The notes beneath the pieces are model-generated. The model did no database searches. It saw only the letters and a program-made list of their open reading frames with translations, and was not told the origin of the DNA. A stretch of 64,000 nt of DNA from positions 992,001 to 1,056,000 of the forward strand of contig NZ_JAPVBG010000003.1 in the NCBI RefSeq assembly GCF_026967805.1. The letters run 5' to 3'. Below are positions 25,430 through 34,021 of this stretch, in pieces. The stretch is from Blastococcus sp. VKM Ac-2987. GTDB taxonomy: Bacteria > Actinomycetota > Actinomycetes > Mycobacteriales > Geodermatophilaceae. A program made the translations under genes and the position numbers. The stretch's first letter is position 1. Each line of letters opens with the position of its first letter.

Positions 25430-26095
25430 TCACGACCCGGCCGGCGTGATCAGCCCGCGCTCGTAGGCGAGCACGACGGCCTGGACCCGGTCGCGCAGGC
25501 CCAGCTTCATGAGCACGTTGCTCACGTGGGTCTTCACCGTCGTCTCGCTGAGGACGAGCTCCCTGGCGATCTCGGCGTTGGACAGCCCCCGGGCCACGAG
25601 CAGCAGCACCTGGTGCTCGCGTTCCGTGAGCTGGGGGAGGGGCGCCGGCGCGGTCGTCGTGGTGGCCGGCAGCTGCCGGGCGAAGCGGTCGAGCAGGCGG
25701 CGCGTGACCCGGGGGGCGACGACCGCCTCGCCACGGTGGACCACGCGGACGGCCTCGACGAGGTCGTCGGCGGGGACGTCCTTGAGCAGGAACCCCGATG
25801 CCCCGGCACGGAGTGACTCGACCACGTACTCGTCGAGGTCGTAGGTCGTCAGCACCAGCACGCGTGGCGGGGTGTCGAGATCGCCGAGCCGACGGGTGGC
25901 CTCGACGCCGTCCATGCGCGGCATGCGGATGTCCATGAGGACGACATCAGGGTGCAGTGCGCGGGCTTGGGCGAGGGCGACCTCGCCGTCGGCGGCCTCG
26001 CCGACGACCTCGATGTCCGGCTCGGTCTGCAAGATCAGGCGGAAGCCGGTACGCAGCAGCGGCTGGTCGTCCACGAGTAGGACGCGGATCGTCAT
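25430..26095 (-). CDS. NarL-type response regulator
   Basis: A 221-residue regulator. The receiver domain starts TIRVLLVDDQPLLRTGFRLI, with phospho-acceptor Asp in HPDVVLMDIRMPRMDG, Thr in VLTTYDLDEYV and Lys in GFLLKDVPADD. The LuxR helix-turn-helix reads LTEREHQVLLLVARGLSNAE then SETTVKTHVSNVLMKLGLRD. ATG 26095 overlaps the kinase stop (ATGA). It forms a complete system with the 26092 kinase and is the best candidate to bind the shared palindromes. Confidence 0.95.
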   Translation of the reverse strand: MTIRVLLVDDQPLLRTGFRLILQTEPDIEVVGEAADGEVALAQARALHPDVVLMDIRMPRMDGVEATRRLGDLDTPPRVLVLTTYDLDEYVVESLRAGASGFLLKDVPADDLVEAVRVVHRGEAVVAPRVTRRLLDRFARQLPATTTTAPAPLPQLTEREHQVLLLVARGLSNAEIARELVLSETTVKTHVSNVLMKLGLRDRVQAVVLAYERGLITPAGS

Positions 26096-27288
26096 GACTG
26101 GCTCCGGGTGTTCGTCGGGAGGGTGGCGGTGACGGTGAAGCCGCCTCCGCGGCGAGGTCCGGTCCGCAGGCTGCCGCCGTAGGCCGCGACGCGCTCGCGG
26201 AGCGAGTTCAGACCGTGGCCGTCGGGTGGGAAGTCGGTGAACCAGCTCAGGGCGCCGCGGCCGTCGTCCTCGACGACCAGGCACAGGCACCCCTGTCTCC
26301 AGTCGAGGGTGACCCGGGCGGTGGCCCGCCCGGCGTGCTGCCGGATGTTCCGCAGGGCTTCCTGGACGATCCGGTAGGCGGTCAGGCCCACCCCCTGCTC
26401 GACGTCAGCGGGCGTGCCGCTGATGAGCAGCTGGACCTCCATGCCGTCGGCGCGCGCGTCGTCGAGGAGGGCCTCGAGGTCGGCGAGACCGGGCTGGGGT
26501 CGCAGCGCCGCCGTGTCCTCGGCGGGGCGCAGGACGTCCAGGACCCGGCGCATCTCGGCGATGGCGTCGCGGCCCCTTCTCTCCACGTCGGTCAGCAGCT
26601 GCTCGGCGGTGTCCGGGTCGCTGCGCAGGAGCCGTCGGGCCGCCGAGGTCTGCACGGTCAGTTCCGTGATGCCGTGGGTGACCAGATCGTGCATCTCCCG
26701 GGCGATCGCGGCGCGTTCGTCCACCTCTGTGGCTCGCGCGCGGGCCTCACGTGCTTCGAAGAGGGCGCGGTTGCGCTCCTCGCGGCCGGCGCTCTCGGCC
26801 CGACGGCTGCGCACGGACCGGCCGACGGCCCAGACCGCGACGATCATGAAGCTGTTGCTGACCCAGTCCGCGAGGGTGGTCGGCATCGGTCCGGCGACCA
26901 GGAGCAGTCCCACCAGCAGGTACACGAGCGCTGCGGCCGGTGCGCTCACCGACATCGGCCGCCGGGCGGCGACGGTGTAGAGGATGAGCAGTGGCGCGAA
27001 GCTGGCCACGCTCTGCGGGTAGCCCAGTTGGAGCGGTATCAGGGACGCGCCGCAGGCGACGAGGAGCGCCGGCACGGGCCAGCGGGTCCGCACGGCGACG
27101 GCCGCACCGGCGAGCAGGGTCAGCCCGACACCGAACGCGTCCGGTTCCCGGTGGTCGAACGTCGCCAGCGCCGGCGTCGACCAGAGCGACAGGACACCGA
27201 GCGCGGCGACCAGGGCGCCGAGCGCGGCATCGAGCCGCGCCGCGTGTCGCCGCAGGAAGTCCGCCGCTGCGGCGGCCAGTCGTCGCAC
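26092..27288 (-). CDS. NarL-type sensor histidine kinase
   Basis: A 398-residue kinase. Four to five membrane helices lie in residues 20-145. The HisKA_3 domain has its histidine in IAREMHDLVTHGITELTVQT. The HATPase domain has EALRNIRQHAG, LVVEDDGRGA and GHGLNSLRERVAAYGG. The first His-box residues (HDLVTHG) differ slightly from the common HDVVAH. GTG 27288 is the assumed start; no clear ribosome binding site is seen. The promoter region to the right, shared with the divergent kinase at 27422, contains two TCCTC/GAGGA palindromes, suggesting autoregulation. Confidence 0.92.
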   Translation of the reverse strand: MRRLAAAAADFLRRHAARLDAALGALVAALGVLSLWSTPALATFDHREPDAFGVGLTLLAGAAVAVRTRWPVPALLVACGASLIPLQLGYPQSVASFAPLLILYTVAARRPMSVSAPAAALVYLLVGLLLVAGPMPTTLADWVSNSFMIVAVWAVGRSVRSRRAESAGREERNRALFEAREARARATEVDERAAIAREMHDLVTHGITELTVQTSAARRLLRSDPDTAEQLLTDVERRGRDAIAEMRRVLDVLRPAEDTAALRPQPGLADLEALLDDARADGMEVQLLISGTPADVEQGVGLTAYRIVQEALRNIRQHAGRATARVTLDWRQGCLCLVVEDDGRGALSWFTDFPPDGHGLNSLRERVAAYGGSLRTGPRRGGGFTVTATLPTNTRSQS

Positions 27289-27327
27289 GTGGGGAACGGT
27301 AGGTCACTCCGCGGGTGGGACGGATCC

Positions 27328-27372
27328 TCCTCGAGGACCGATCCGCCACGACTTCCTCCTCTCGGAGGAGGA
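27328..27372. promoter_or_regulatory. Two TCCTC/GAGGA palindromes in a divergent kinase promoter
   Basis: TCCTC-GAGGA is at 27328-27337. TCCTCCTC-TCG-GAGGAGGA is at 27354-27372, with eight-base perfect arms. They lie between the kinase/regulator operon (start 27288, leftward) and the PAS/GAF kinase gene (start 27422, rightward). A TAGCCT hexamer at about 27409 could be the -10 element of a leaderless transcript of the latter. Related palindromes at 25392 and 32610 suggest a common DNA-binding regulator (inference). Confidence 0.5.
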
Positions 27373-27421
27373 GGTCGGAAACAGCTCACCGACGGCCGGT
27401 GGCTCAGTAGCCTGTCCAGCC

Positions 27422-29068
27422 GTGGGGAGGACCGACAGCGCGACCACCGACGACGCGAGGCGATCCGCGGGCGTGGGGGAGGTGCCGGGGGTGGACCCGG
27501 GCGTCGACGCCCTCCCCGCCGCGCCGGACAGCGGGTCCGCGTCCGCCGGCGCCGCGGTCCTGCGGGAGCTGGGACTGGACGCGCTGGTGGAGATGCTGGA
27601 GACCTCCGGCTACGGCGTCTGCGTGACCGGCGACGACCACCGGTGGGTGTACCTCAACCCCAGCGGCTGCCGCCTCGTCGGCCGTTCGTTCGCCGAGCTG
27701 CAGGGCGAGGACTACCTCCTGTCGTTCCCGGAGCACGAGCGGGCGTATCTCCTGGCCCTGGAGCACGACCAGCGGGACGGGGACACCGGCTTCTACGCCA
27801 ACACGATCGTGCGGCCGGACGGCCGCGAGGTCGGCATCACGTGGTCGGGCTCTGTGCTGCACGCGGGCGGCAAGGAGCTGGCTCCGGCGATCTTCCACCC
27901 CACCTTCGGTCTGGCCAGTGCCGGTCAGGACGCGGTGGCCCTGGGCGCGGCGGCCGCCCGCATCGCCGAGGGCGGTTCGGTGGGCGACGTCCTGGACTCC
28001 CTGGCCGAGGAGGCCGTCGCGCGGTCGCGCGCGGTGGCCTGCCTGGTGCTCGTGGAGTGCCCCGACGGGCGGCTCGCCCTGGGCGCCGGCGCCGGGCTGC
28101 CCGAGGAGCTCGACGACGCAGTGCACGCTGCCGATCTGCGGCTGGCCGATCTGCCCGGCGGTGACCAGCTGACGACGGGGCGGCTCATGCTGCTGTCAGA
28201 CGGGCGGACCCGGCTGGCCGCGTCGCCGTCGACGGCGATCATCGCCGCGCTGACCGCCGGACTGGCGTGGGAGGGGTCGGTCAAGGTGCCGTTGCACCGA
28301 GGCGGGCAGATCGTCGGTGCCCTCGTCCTGCTGCTGCCGGCCACCGTCACCGCGCCCACGAAGGCGGAGCTGACCTCGTGGTCGGCCCTCGGAGCGCACG
28401 CGTCGGTGGCGCTGGCCGACGAGCAACTCCGGGAACAGGCCGCCGCGCACGCCGCCGAGCTGGAACGGCACCGGCTCGGCCGGGACTTGCACGACTCGGT
28501 GAGTGCTGCACTGTTCTCGATCCACGCACGAGCGCAGGCCATCCAGCGGGGGCTGGCCGCGGGCGCTCCCGAGGTCGTGGCCGAGGCGGCGCGGGACCTG
28601 GAGGTCCTGTCCAGGGAAGCGGTCGCCCAGCTCCGGCAGATGGTCTCCGGGATGCGCCGGGACGACTCCCCGCCGCCCGTCGACCTGCGGGAAGCGCTGC
28701 GCGATCTGGCGACCACCTGCACCTCGCGCCACGGGCTGCCGGTGGAGCTGCAGTTCGACGACGCGGTGCCGCCCGTGGGGGTCGAGACCACCGAGCACCT
28801 GGTGCGGATCGTGGGGGAGGCGCTGCACAACTGCCTCAAGCATGCCAGCGCCTCCCGGACGACCGTCGCCCTTGAGGTGTGCGGCCCCGACGTCGTCCTC
28901 ACAGTCAGTGACAACGGGTGCGGGTTCGACCCCGCCGCCCGCTGGGTGGGGGGCCACGGGCAGCGGACGATGCAGGAACGAGCGGAGCTCTGCGGCGGCA
29001 CGATCCGCGTGGACAGCGCGCCCGGGTGGGGCACCCGGCTCGTGGTCCGGGTCCCACTCCCCGCCTGA
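27422..29068 (+). CDS. PAS/GAF-domain sensor histidine kinase
   Basis: A 548-residue soluble kinase. Residues 45-160 form a PAS domain (ALVEMLETSGYGVCVTGDDH, then WVYLNPSGCRLVGRSFAELQ). Residues 165-345 form a GAF domain. The HisKA_3 domain has its histidine in LGRDLHDSVSAALFSIHARA. The HATPase domain has EALHNCLKHASASRTTVAL and VSDNGCGFDP. The GTG start has no ribosome binding site, in keeping with a leaderless mRNA. No regulator gene is attached; it is divergent from a complete two-component system and shares its operator region, so it may feed the same regulator. A strong terminator follows. Confidence 0.9.
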   Translation: MGRTDSATTDDARRSAGVGEVPGVDPGVDALPAAPDSGSASAGAAVLRELGLDALVEMLETSGYGVCVTGDDHRWVYLNPSGCRLVGRSFAELQGEDYLLSFPEHERAYLLALEHDQRDGDTGFYANTIVRPDGREVGITWSGSVLHAGGKELAPAIFHPTFGLASAGQDAVALGAAAARIAEGGSVGDVLDSLAEEAVARSRAVACLVLVECPDGRLALGAGAGLPEELDDAVHAADLRLADLPGGDQLTTGRLMLLSDGRTRLAASPSTAIIAALTAGLAWEGSVKVPLHRGGQIVGALVLLLPATVTAPTKAELTSWSALGAHASVALADEQLREQAAAHAAELERHRLGRDLHDSVSAALFSIHARAQAIQRGLAAGAPEVVAEAARDLEVLSREAVAQLRQMVSGMRRDDSPPPVDLREALRDLATTCTSRHGLPVELQFDDAVPPVGVETTEHLVRIVGEALHNCLKHASASRTTVALEVCGPDVVLTVSDNGCGFDPAARWVGGHGQRTMQERAELCGGTIRVDSAPGWGTRLVVRVPLPA

Positions 29069-29078
29069 GACGGGGACC

Positions 29079-29108
29079 GGAGGGGCGCCCCGCGCGGGGC
29101 GCCCCTCC
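29079..29108. terminator. Bidirectional hairpin terminator
   Basis: A perfect 14-base stem with a two-base centre, GGAGGGGCGCCCCG / CGGGGCGCCCCTCC, lies between the convergent kinase (stop 29068) and FtsX permease (stop 29138) genes. There is no U-tract, as is common for actinobacterial terminators. It can serve both strands. Confidence 0.75.
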
Positions 29109-29137
29109 GTCCGTCGTGATGGCCCTCAGTGCGCCGA

Positions 29138-31672
29138 TCAGGTGGTGGCGATGGCGTCGAGGACCTGCATCCGCGCCGCGCGCCGGGCCGGCCAGACGGC
29201 GGCCAGGACGCCGATCACCGCGCCGATGGCGAGGAACAGGACCAGCCGCCCGCCCGGAACGACCAACTCCGAGATGCCCTGGTCGGAGAGCGCCCGGCTG
29301 AGGCCGACCCCGATCAGCGCGCCCAGCCCGAGCCCCAGCACCGAGCCGTACACCGAGATGAGCACCGACTCGAGCCGGACCATCCGGCGCAGCTGGGCGC
29401 GGGTCATGCCGATCGCCCGGAGCAGACCCACCTCGCGGGTCCGCTCGAGCACCGACATCGCCAGGGTGTTGACGATGCCCAGGACGGCGATCAGCACCGA
29501 CAGCACCAGCAGGGCGTTGATTAGCATCAGGATCTGGTCGACCTGACCCTTCTGCTCGCCGGCGAACTCGTCGCGGTCCTTGAGGGTCACGACTGCGTAG
29601 GGATCGATCGCCGTCTCGATGGCCGATCGCACGGACGCGGTGCCCGCGCCGTCCGCGACGTCCACGAAGACGTACCGGTCCAGCTCCGCGCCGCCCGTGA
29701 CGGTGAAGGTCTCCAGCGACACGACCGCCGGTGCGATCACCTGGTTGGCAGTGAAGATGCCGCCGACCGTCAGCTGTGCTGTGTCCCCGGTGGCCGTCAC
29801 CATCTCCACGGTGTCACCGACGTCCCAGCCGTGGCTGTCTGCCGTCGGCTCGTCGACCACCAGACCACGGCCCAGCAGTCCTGCACTGCTGCCGTCGACG
29901 TAGTCCAGCAGCACGGTGCTGTCCAGCGTCGCGGGGTCGACCGCGGCTAGCAGGGTCCCCTGCCCGTCGAGCATCGCCTGGCCGAACCGCTCCTGGGTGA
30001 TGGCGTCGACCTCGTCGATCGCGCGCAGCCGGTCGGCGATCTCCGGGGTGAAGGGTTGACCCACCGCCGTGGAGACGACGTAGTCGGCCCTCAACGAGGT
30101 GCCGATCAGCTTGTCGACCGAGGCGTTGGTCGAGGCACCGAGGATGCTGAAGGCCGTCACCAGAGCGAGGCCGACCATCAGCGCTGATGCCGTGGCCGCC
30201 GTCCGCCGGGGGTTGCGCTGGGCGTTCTCCCGGGCGAGGTGCCCGGTCGTTCCCCACATCCGGGGCAGGATGGCGCCCACGGACCGGGCGAACGGCCGTG
30301 CCAGGACCGGGCTCAGCGCGATGGCGGCCAGGACCAGGCTCAGCCCGCCGAACCCGACCAGCTGGGCGGCGCCCCCACCGTCGGCCAGGAGGCTGGTGGT
30401 CAGCGCACCGCCACCGACGGCGGCCAGCACCGAACCGGTGAGGGTGCGCCTGCGCAGCGAGCGCTCCGCGGCCACGTGGTCGTCGCGCATGGCCGCGACC
30501 GGCGGGGTTGCCGCCGCCCTACGGGCCGGCAGGTACGCCGCGACCAGCGTGACCACGACGCCGACGGCGTAGGACCAGGCGATCGTGCCCGCCGAGAGGA
30601 CCAGGTTCCCGTCCAGCGTCAGGCCGAAGCTCCCGAACAGCGCCCGCAGGGCCGAGGCGATCCCGAACCCGCCCAGCAGTCCGAGGGTCGAACCGAGGAG
30701 GCCCATGACGAGGGCCTCGGTGAGCACCGACCGGGTCACCTGGCCGCGGCCGGCGCCCAGGGCGCGCAGCAGAGCCAGCTCCCGCGTGCGCTGGGCGACG
30801 AGCATGGAGAACGTGTTGAGGATGATGAACGACCCTACGAACAGGGCGATGCCGGCGAACGCGGTCAGCAGCACGGTGATGAAGGAGAGCCCTTCCTCCA
30901 GCGCCGCCGACTGCTCGTCGGCCTGCTCCTGCGCGGTCGTCACGTCGTAGTCGCGCCCGACGGCGGCGGCGACGCGGCTCCGGAGCTCGTCGTGGGACAC
31001 CCCGTCGGCGGCGAGCACGTTGATGCCGGTGAAGCCGTCCCCCAGTCCGAGGAGCGTCTGCGCGGTCCCCAGCTCGAACGCGGTCAGGGAGGCACCGGCC
31101 AGCCCGCCGTCCTCACCGAACGTGAAGATGCCGACGACCTCGGCCTCGATACGCGGCCCCGGGGTGAGCAGGGTGACGCGGTCGCCGACGGTGTAGCCGA
31201 TCTCCTCGGCCGTCGCCTGGTCGAGCGCGACCTCGCCGTCGCGAGCCGGTGCCCGCCCGTCGGTGAGCTCGCTCGGTGACAGGTCCCGGTCGTCGAACCA
31301 GCTGACGCCCACGCCCGGTGCACCACCGGTGTCGAGCACGTCGCCGTCCCGGTCCAGGACGTAGACGCCCTCGGTCTGCACGTACCCCTCGGCCCCGGCC
31401 ACGCCGTCGACGGCGCGCACCTGCTCCACCAAGGCCGAGGGCAGGTGGGCGGTGGTGCCGCTGGGTCCGTTGACGCCCTCTTCGAAGGCCGCCGCGGGCT
31501 CGACGCTGACGTCGGCCGCGGTGCTCTCGAACAGCGCGGTGAAGGTCCGGTTCAGGGTGTCGGTGAAGATCATGGTGCCGGCGACGAAGGCGACGCCGAG
31601 CACGATGGCCAATCCGGAGAAGGCGAGCCGCAGCTTGTGCGCCATCAGGCTGCGCCAGGTGGTCCGCCACAT
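29138..31672 (-). CDS. MacB/FtsX-type ABC transporter permease
   Basis: An 844-residue permease with duplicated FtsX cores. The N-terminal LRLAFSGLAIVLGVAFVAGT signals TM1. A large extracytoplasmic MacB-PCD region spans about residues 45-235. FtsX core 1 is around 255-400 (AQRTRELALLRALGAGRGQV) and core 2 around 700-840 (LERTREVGLLRAIGMTRAQL). It ends with PARRAARMQVLDAIATT. The start at ATG 31672 lies one base beyond the ATPase stop, so the two are coupled. The truncated permease at the left window edge is the same type. Such systems export peptides or drugs, or transmit force to envelope enzymes. The shared palindrome upstream of the ATPase suggests control by the 25430/26092 system. Confidence 0.95.
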   Translation of the reverse strand: MWRTTWRSLMAHKLRLAFSGLAIVLGVAFVAGTMIFTDTLNRTFTALFESTAADVSVEPAAAFEEGVNGPSGTTAHLPSALVEQVRAVDGVAGAEGYVQTEGVYVLDRDGDVLDTGGAPGVGVSWFDDRDLSPSELTDGRAPARDGEVALDQATAEEIGYTVGDRVTLLTPGPRIEAEVVGIFTFGEDGGLAGASLTAFELGTAQTLLGLGDGFTGINVLAADGVSHDELRSRVAAAVGRDYDVTTAQEQADEQSAALEEGLSFITVLLTAFAGIALFVGSFIILNTFSMLVAQRTRELALLRALGAGRGQVTRSVLTEALVMGLLGSTLGLLGGFGIASALRALFGSFGLTLDGNLVLSAGTIAWSYAVGVVVTLVAAYLPARRAAATPPVAAMRDDHVAAERSLRRRTLTGSVLAAVGGGALTTSLLADGGGAAQLVGFGGLSLVLAAIALSPVLARPFARSVGAILPRMWGTTGHLARENAQRNPRRTAATASALMVGLALVTAFSILGASTNASVDKLIGTSLRADYVVSTAVGQPFTPEIADRLRAIDEVDAITQERFGQAMLDGQGTLLAAVDPATLDSTVLLDYVDGSSAGLLGRGLVVDEPTADSHGWDVGDTVEMVTATGDTAQLTVGGIFTANQVIAPAVVSLETFTVTGGAELDRYVFVDVADGAGTASVRSAIETAIDPYAVVTLKDRDEFAGEQKGQVDQILMLINALLVLSVLIAVLGIVNTLAMSVLERTREVGLLRAIGMTRAQLRRMVRLESVLISVYGSVLGLGLGALIGVGLSRALSDQGISELVVPGGRLVLFLAIGAVIGVLAAVWPARRAARMQVLDAIATT

Positions 31673-31673
31673 C

Positions 31674-32477
31674 TCAGATCACCCCGGTGGCGCCGCGGCC
31701 GGCGGTGTCGAAGGCCTTCATGCGCTCGAGCACCCGGTCGGCGGTCGGCGCCGCCATCTCGTCGACGATGCGCCCGTCGGCCAGGAACAGCACCCGGTCG
31801 GCGTACGAAGCGGCCGACGGATCGTGGGTCACCATCACGACGGTCTGGCCCATCTCCCGCACCGAGGTGCGCAGGAACGACAGCACCGAGGCGCCGCTGC
31901 GGGAGTCGAGGTTCCCGGTGGGCTCGTCGGCGAAGATGATGTCCGGCCGGCTCGCCAGGGCACGGGCACAGGCGACGCGCTGCTGCTGCCCGCCGGACAG
32001 CTCGGTCGGTCGGTGCCGCAGCCGCTCCCGCAGGCCCACGGCGTCGATGACACCGTCCAGCCAGGCCTGGTCGGGGGTGCGACCGGCGATGTCCATGGGC
32101 AGCGTGATGTTCTCCAGCGCGGTCAGCGTGGGCAGCAGGTTGAAAGCCTGGAAGATGAAGCCGACCTTGTCCCGACGCAGCCGGGTGAGGCCCTTGTCGT
32201 CCAGGGCGCTGATCTCGGTCTCGCCGATCCACGCCCGTCCCGAGGTCAGGCTGTCCAATCCCGCCATGCAGTGCATCAGCGTCGACTTGCCCGAGCCCGA
32301 CGGCCCCATGATCGCGGTGAACTGACCGCGGCGGAACTCGACGTCGACGGCATCCAGGGCGACCACGCGAGTGTCACCGTCGCCGTACACCTTGCTCAGC
32401 GCCGCTCCGCGGGCGGCGTACGTGTGGGCGGCCGCGAGCGCATCTGCTGCGGTCGTTCCCTGCTGGACCGTTGTCAC
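31674..32477 (-). CDS. MacB/LolD-type ABC transporter ATP-binding protein
   Basis: A 267-residue ATPase. Motifs are Walker A IMGPSGSGKSTLMHCMAGLD, Q-loop FIFQAFNLLPTLTALENI, signature TELSGGQQQRVACARALASR and Walker B IIFADEPTGNLDSRSG with MVTHDPSAASYADRV. This is the LolD/MacB subfamily. GTG 32477 follows GAGGAGGG. A 25-residue N-terminal extension precedes the domain. It is the partner of the 29138 permease, one base apart. The palindrome TCCTCCTC-GAGGAGGA sits about 135 bases upstream. Confidence 0.94.
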   Translation of the reverse strand: MTTVQQGTTAADALAAAHTYAARGAALSKVYGDGDTRVVALDAVDVEFRRGQFTAIMGPSGSGKSTLMHCMAGLDSLTSGRAWIGETEISALDDKGLTRLRRDKVGFIFQAFNLLPTLTALENITLPMDIAGRTPDQAWLDGVIDAVGLRERLRHRPTELSGGQQQRVACARALASRPDIIFADEPTGNLDSRSGASVLSFLRTSVREMGQTVVMVTHDPSAASYADRVLFLADGRIVDEMAAPTADRVLERMKAFDTAGRGATGVI

Positions 32478-32585
32478 GATCCCTCCTCGGTGGTCCGTGG
32501 GCGCCGCAGCTCCTGCGACGTCATGAATCGTCGAGGCGGGAGCGCGCCCGGCCATCGGCCGGACGGAGGGATCCGCGCGTGGGTC

Positions 32586-32625
32586 TGGAGGAGGAGGTCG
32601 GGACCTGTCTCCTCCTCGAGGAGGA
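32586..32625. promoter_or_regulatory. Palindrome TCCTCCTC-GAGGAGGA with adjacent half-site
   Basis: A perfect 16-base palindrome occupies 32610-32625. A GGAGGAGGAGG half-site lies at about 32587-32597, followed by AGGTC-GG-GACCT at 32595-32606. The segment lies between the leftward FtsX transporter operon (start 32477) and the rightward PAP2 gene (start 32685). It is the strongest copy of the motif also found at 25392 and 27328-27372. Confidence 0.55.
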
Positions 32626-32684
32626 CCGGGGGTCGGTCCCGGCGCACGAGCCGTCCGGCCGTCGTCGTGCGGAGCATCGACGTC

Positions 32685-33398
32685 ATGACGACGAAGTGGA
32701 CGACAGTGCGGCCGGTTGCAGCGCCGGTTCTGCTGCTGGGTGGGGCCGCCGTGTTCCTGTTGACCAACGACACCCCGAGCTCCCAGGCCGCCCGTTCCGC
32801 CGCCGGCGCGGTTGCGGACTGGCCCACGTGGGGGCAGCACGCGCTGGCCGGCGCGAGCGAGGGCGGGCTGGTGCTGCTGGCACTGCTGCTCGCGGCTTCG
32901 GCGTGGCAGGCGCGCGCTCGCGGGCCTCGTTCCGTGGCCACCGCCGTCGTCGGCGGTGCGGGCGTGCTGGTGGCCCTGGTCGTCAGCGAGCTGGCGAAGG
33001 TGCTGGTCGCCCAGGACCGCCCGTGCCGCGCCGTTCCCGGCCTCGACGCCATCGCCGAGTGCCCGCCCGTCGGCGACTGGTCCCTGCCGAGCAACCACGC
33101 GACCCTCGCGGCCGCTCTGGCCGCTGCGCTGATCTGGACGATCTTCCGGTGGTGGCCGATCGCCACGCTGCTCGCCCTGGCGGTCGCAGCGGCCCGCGTG
33201 GGTCTCGGGGTGCACTACCCGCACGACGTGATGGACGGTCTGGTGCTCGGTGCCGTCGTCGTGTCGCTGCTGGTGTTCCTGCTGCGCGGCCCGGCGACCC
33301 GACTGGTGACCACCGTGAGCGGTGTGCCGCTGCTCGGGTCGCTCCTGGCGACCGAGCCGCGGCGGCCCATAGGGAGCCGGCGGCGAGGAGACGCGTGA
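32685..33398 (+). CDS. PAP2-family membrane phosphatase
   Basis: A 237-residue protein with about six membrane helices. The phosphatase motifs are present in order: KVLVAQDRPCRAV (KxxxxxxRP-like), WSLPSNHATLAAAL (PSxH) and RVGLGVHYPHDVMDGLVLGA (SRxxxxxHxxxD-like, with RVGLGVHYPHD). Family members dephosphorylate undecaprenyl pyrophosphate or phosphatidic acid on the outer face of the membrane, and undecaprenyl pyrophosphate phosphatases give bacitracin tolerance. ATG 32685 has GGAG at 32671. Its stop overlaps the methyltransferase start (GTGA). Confidence 0.9.
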   Translation: MTTKWTTVRPVAAPVLLLGGAAVFLLTNDTPSSQAARSAAGAVADWPTWGQHALAGASEGGLVLLALLLAASAWQARARGPRSVATAVVGGAGVLVALVVSELAKVLVAQDRPCRAVPGLDAIAECPPVGDWSLPSNHATLAAALAAALIWTIFRWWPIATLLALAVAAARVGLGVHYPHDVMDGLVLGAVVVSLLVFLLRGPATRLVTTVSGVPLLGSLLATEPRRPIGSRRRGDA

Positions 33399-34021
33399 TC
33401 GCCGACCGCGACACCGTGGCCGCCTACGACCGCGACCCCGCTGGCCACGTCGACGACTGGGAGGGCCAGCCGTCGCCGGTCGACCTCCATGCGGTGGTCG
33501 AGAGGTTCTTCCGTCACGGCCGGACCGCCGATGCCGGGTGCGGCAGCGGCCGGGACACCGCTTGGTTGGCGGCCCGAGGGGTCGACGCAATCGGCTACGA
33601 CGCGTCCTCGGGTCTCCTGGGCGAGGCCCGTCGTCGGCACCCCGAGGTGCCGTTCGCGGCGGCGTCCCTGCCGGGCCTGGACGGCGTGCCGAGCGGCGCG
33701 TATACCAACGTCCCGTGCGAGACGGTGATCATGCACCTGCCTCCCGGAACGGTCGTGCCGGCCGTGCGGCGGCTGGTCTCCCTGCTGGACTCCGGCGGCA
33801 CGCTCTACCTCCGCTGGCGGGTCACCGAACGCGGTCTCGTCCGGGACCACGCCGGACGGCTGTACGCCGCGTTCGACGCGCGCCTCGTCCGCGCGGCGTT
33901 GCAGGGCACGGACATCCTGCACGAGGAGGAGGGGGCCAGCGCGTCGTCCGCACGGCGAGTGCACCGGTTGGTCGCGCGGCGCACCGATCGTCCGGTCCCG
34001 GCGCCGAGGGCGAGATCGTGA
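33395..34021 (+). CDS. Class I SAM-dependent methyltransferase
   Basis: A 208-residue protein. The SAM-binding motif I is TADAGCGSGRDTAWLAARGV, with the acidic strand end in DAIGYDASSGLLGEARRRHP. A motif IV-like region is TNVPCETVIMHLPPG, followed by VRRLVSLLDSGGTLYLRWRV. The opening (DTVAAYDRDPAGHVDDWEGQ) resembles small-molecule methyltransferases. GTG 33395 overlaps the PAP2 stop and follows GAGGAG. The stop overlaps the next GNAT start, so PAP2, methyltransferase and GNAT are coupled. The substrate is unknown. Confidence 0.9.
   Translation: MIADRDTVAAYDRDPAGHVDDWEGQPSPVDLHAVVERFFRHGRTADAGCGSGRDTAWLAARGVDAIGYDASSGLLGEARRRHPEVPFAAASLPGLDGVPSGAYTNVPCETVIMHLPPGTVVPAVRRLVSLLDSGGTLYLRWRVTERGLVRDHAGRLYAAFDARLVRAALQGTDILHEEEGASASSARRVHRLVARRTDRPVPAPRARS

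Noticed and set aside
26215..28164. 649-codon forward frame across the kinase gene and the PAS/GAF kinase start
   Set aside because: It is antisense to the 26092 kinase and out of frame with the 27422 kinase; composition is shadow-like.
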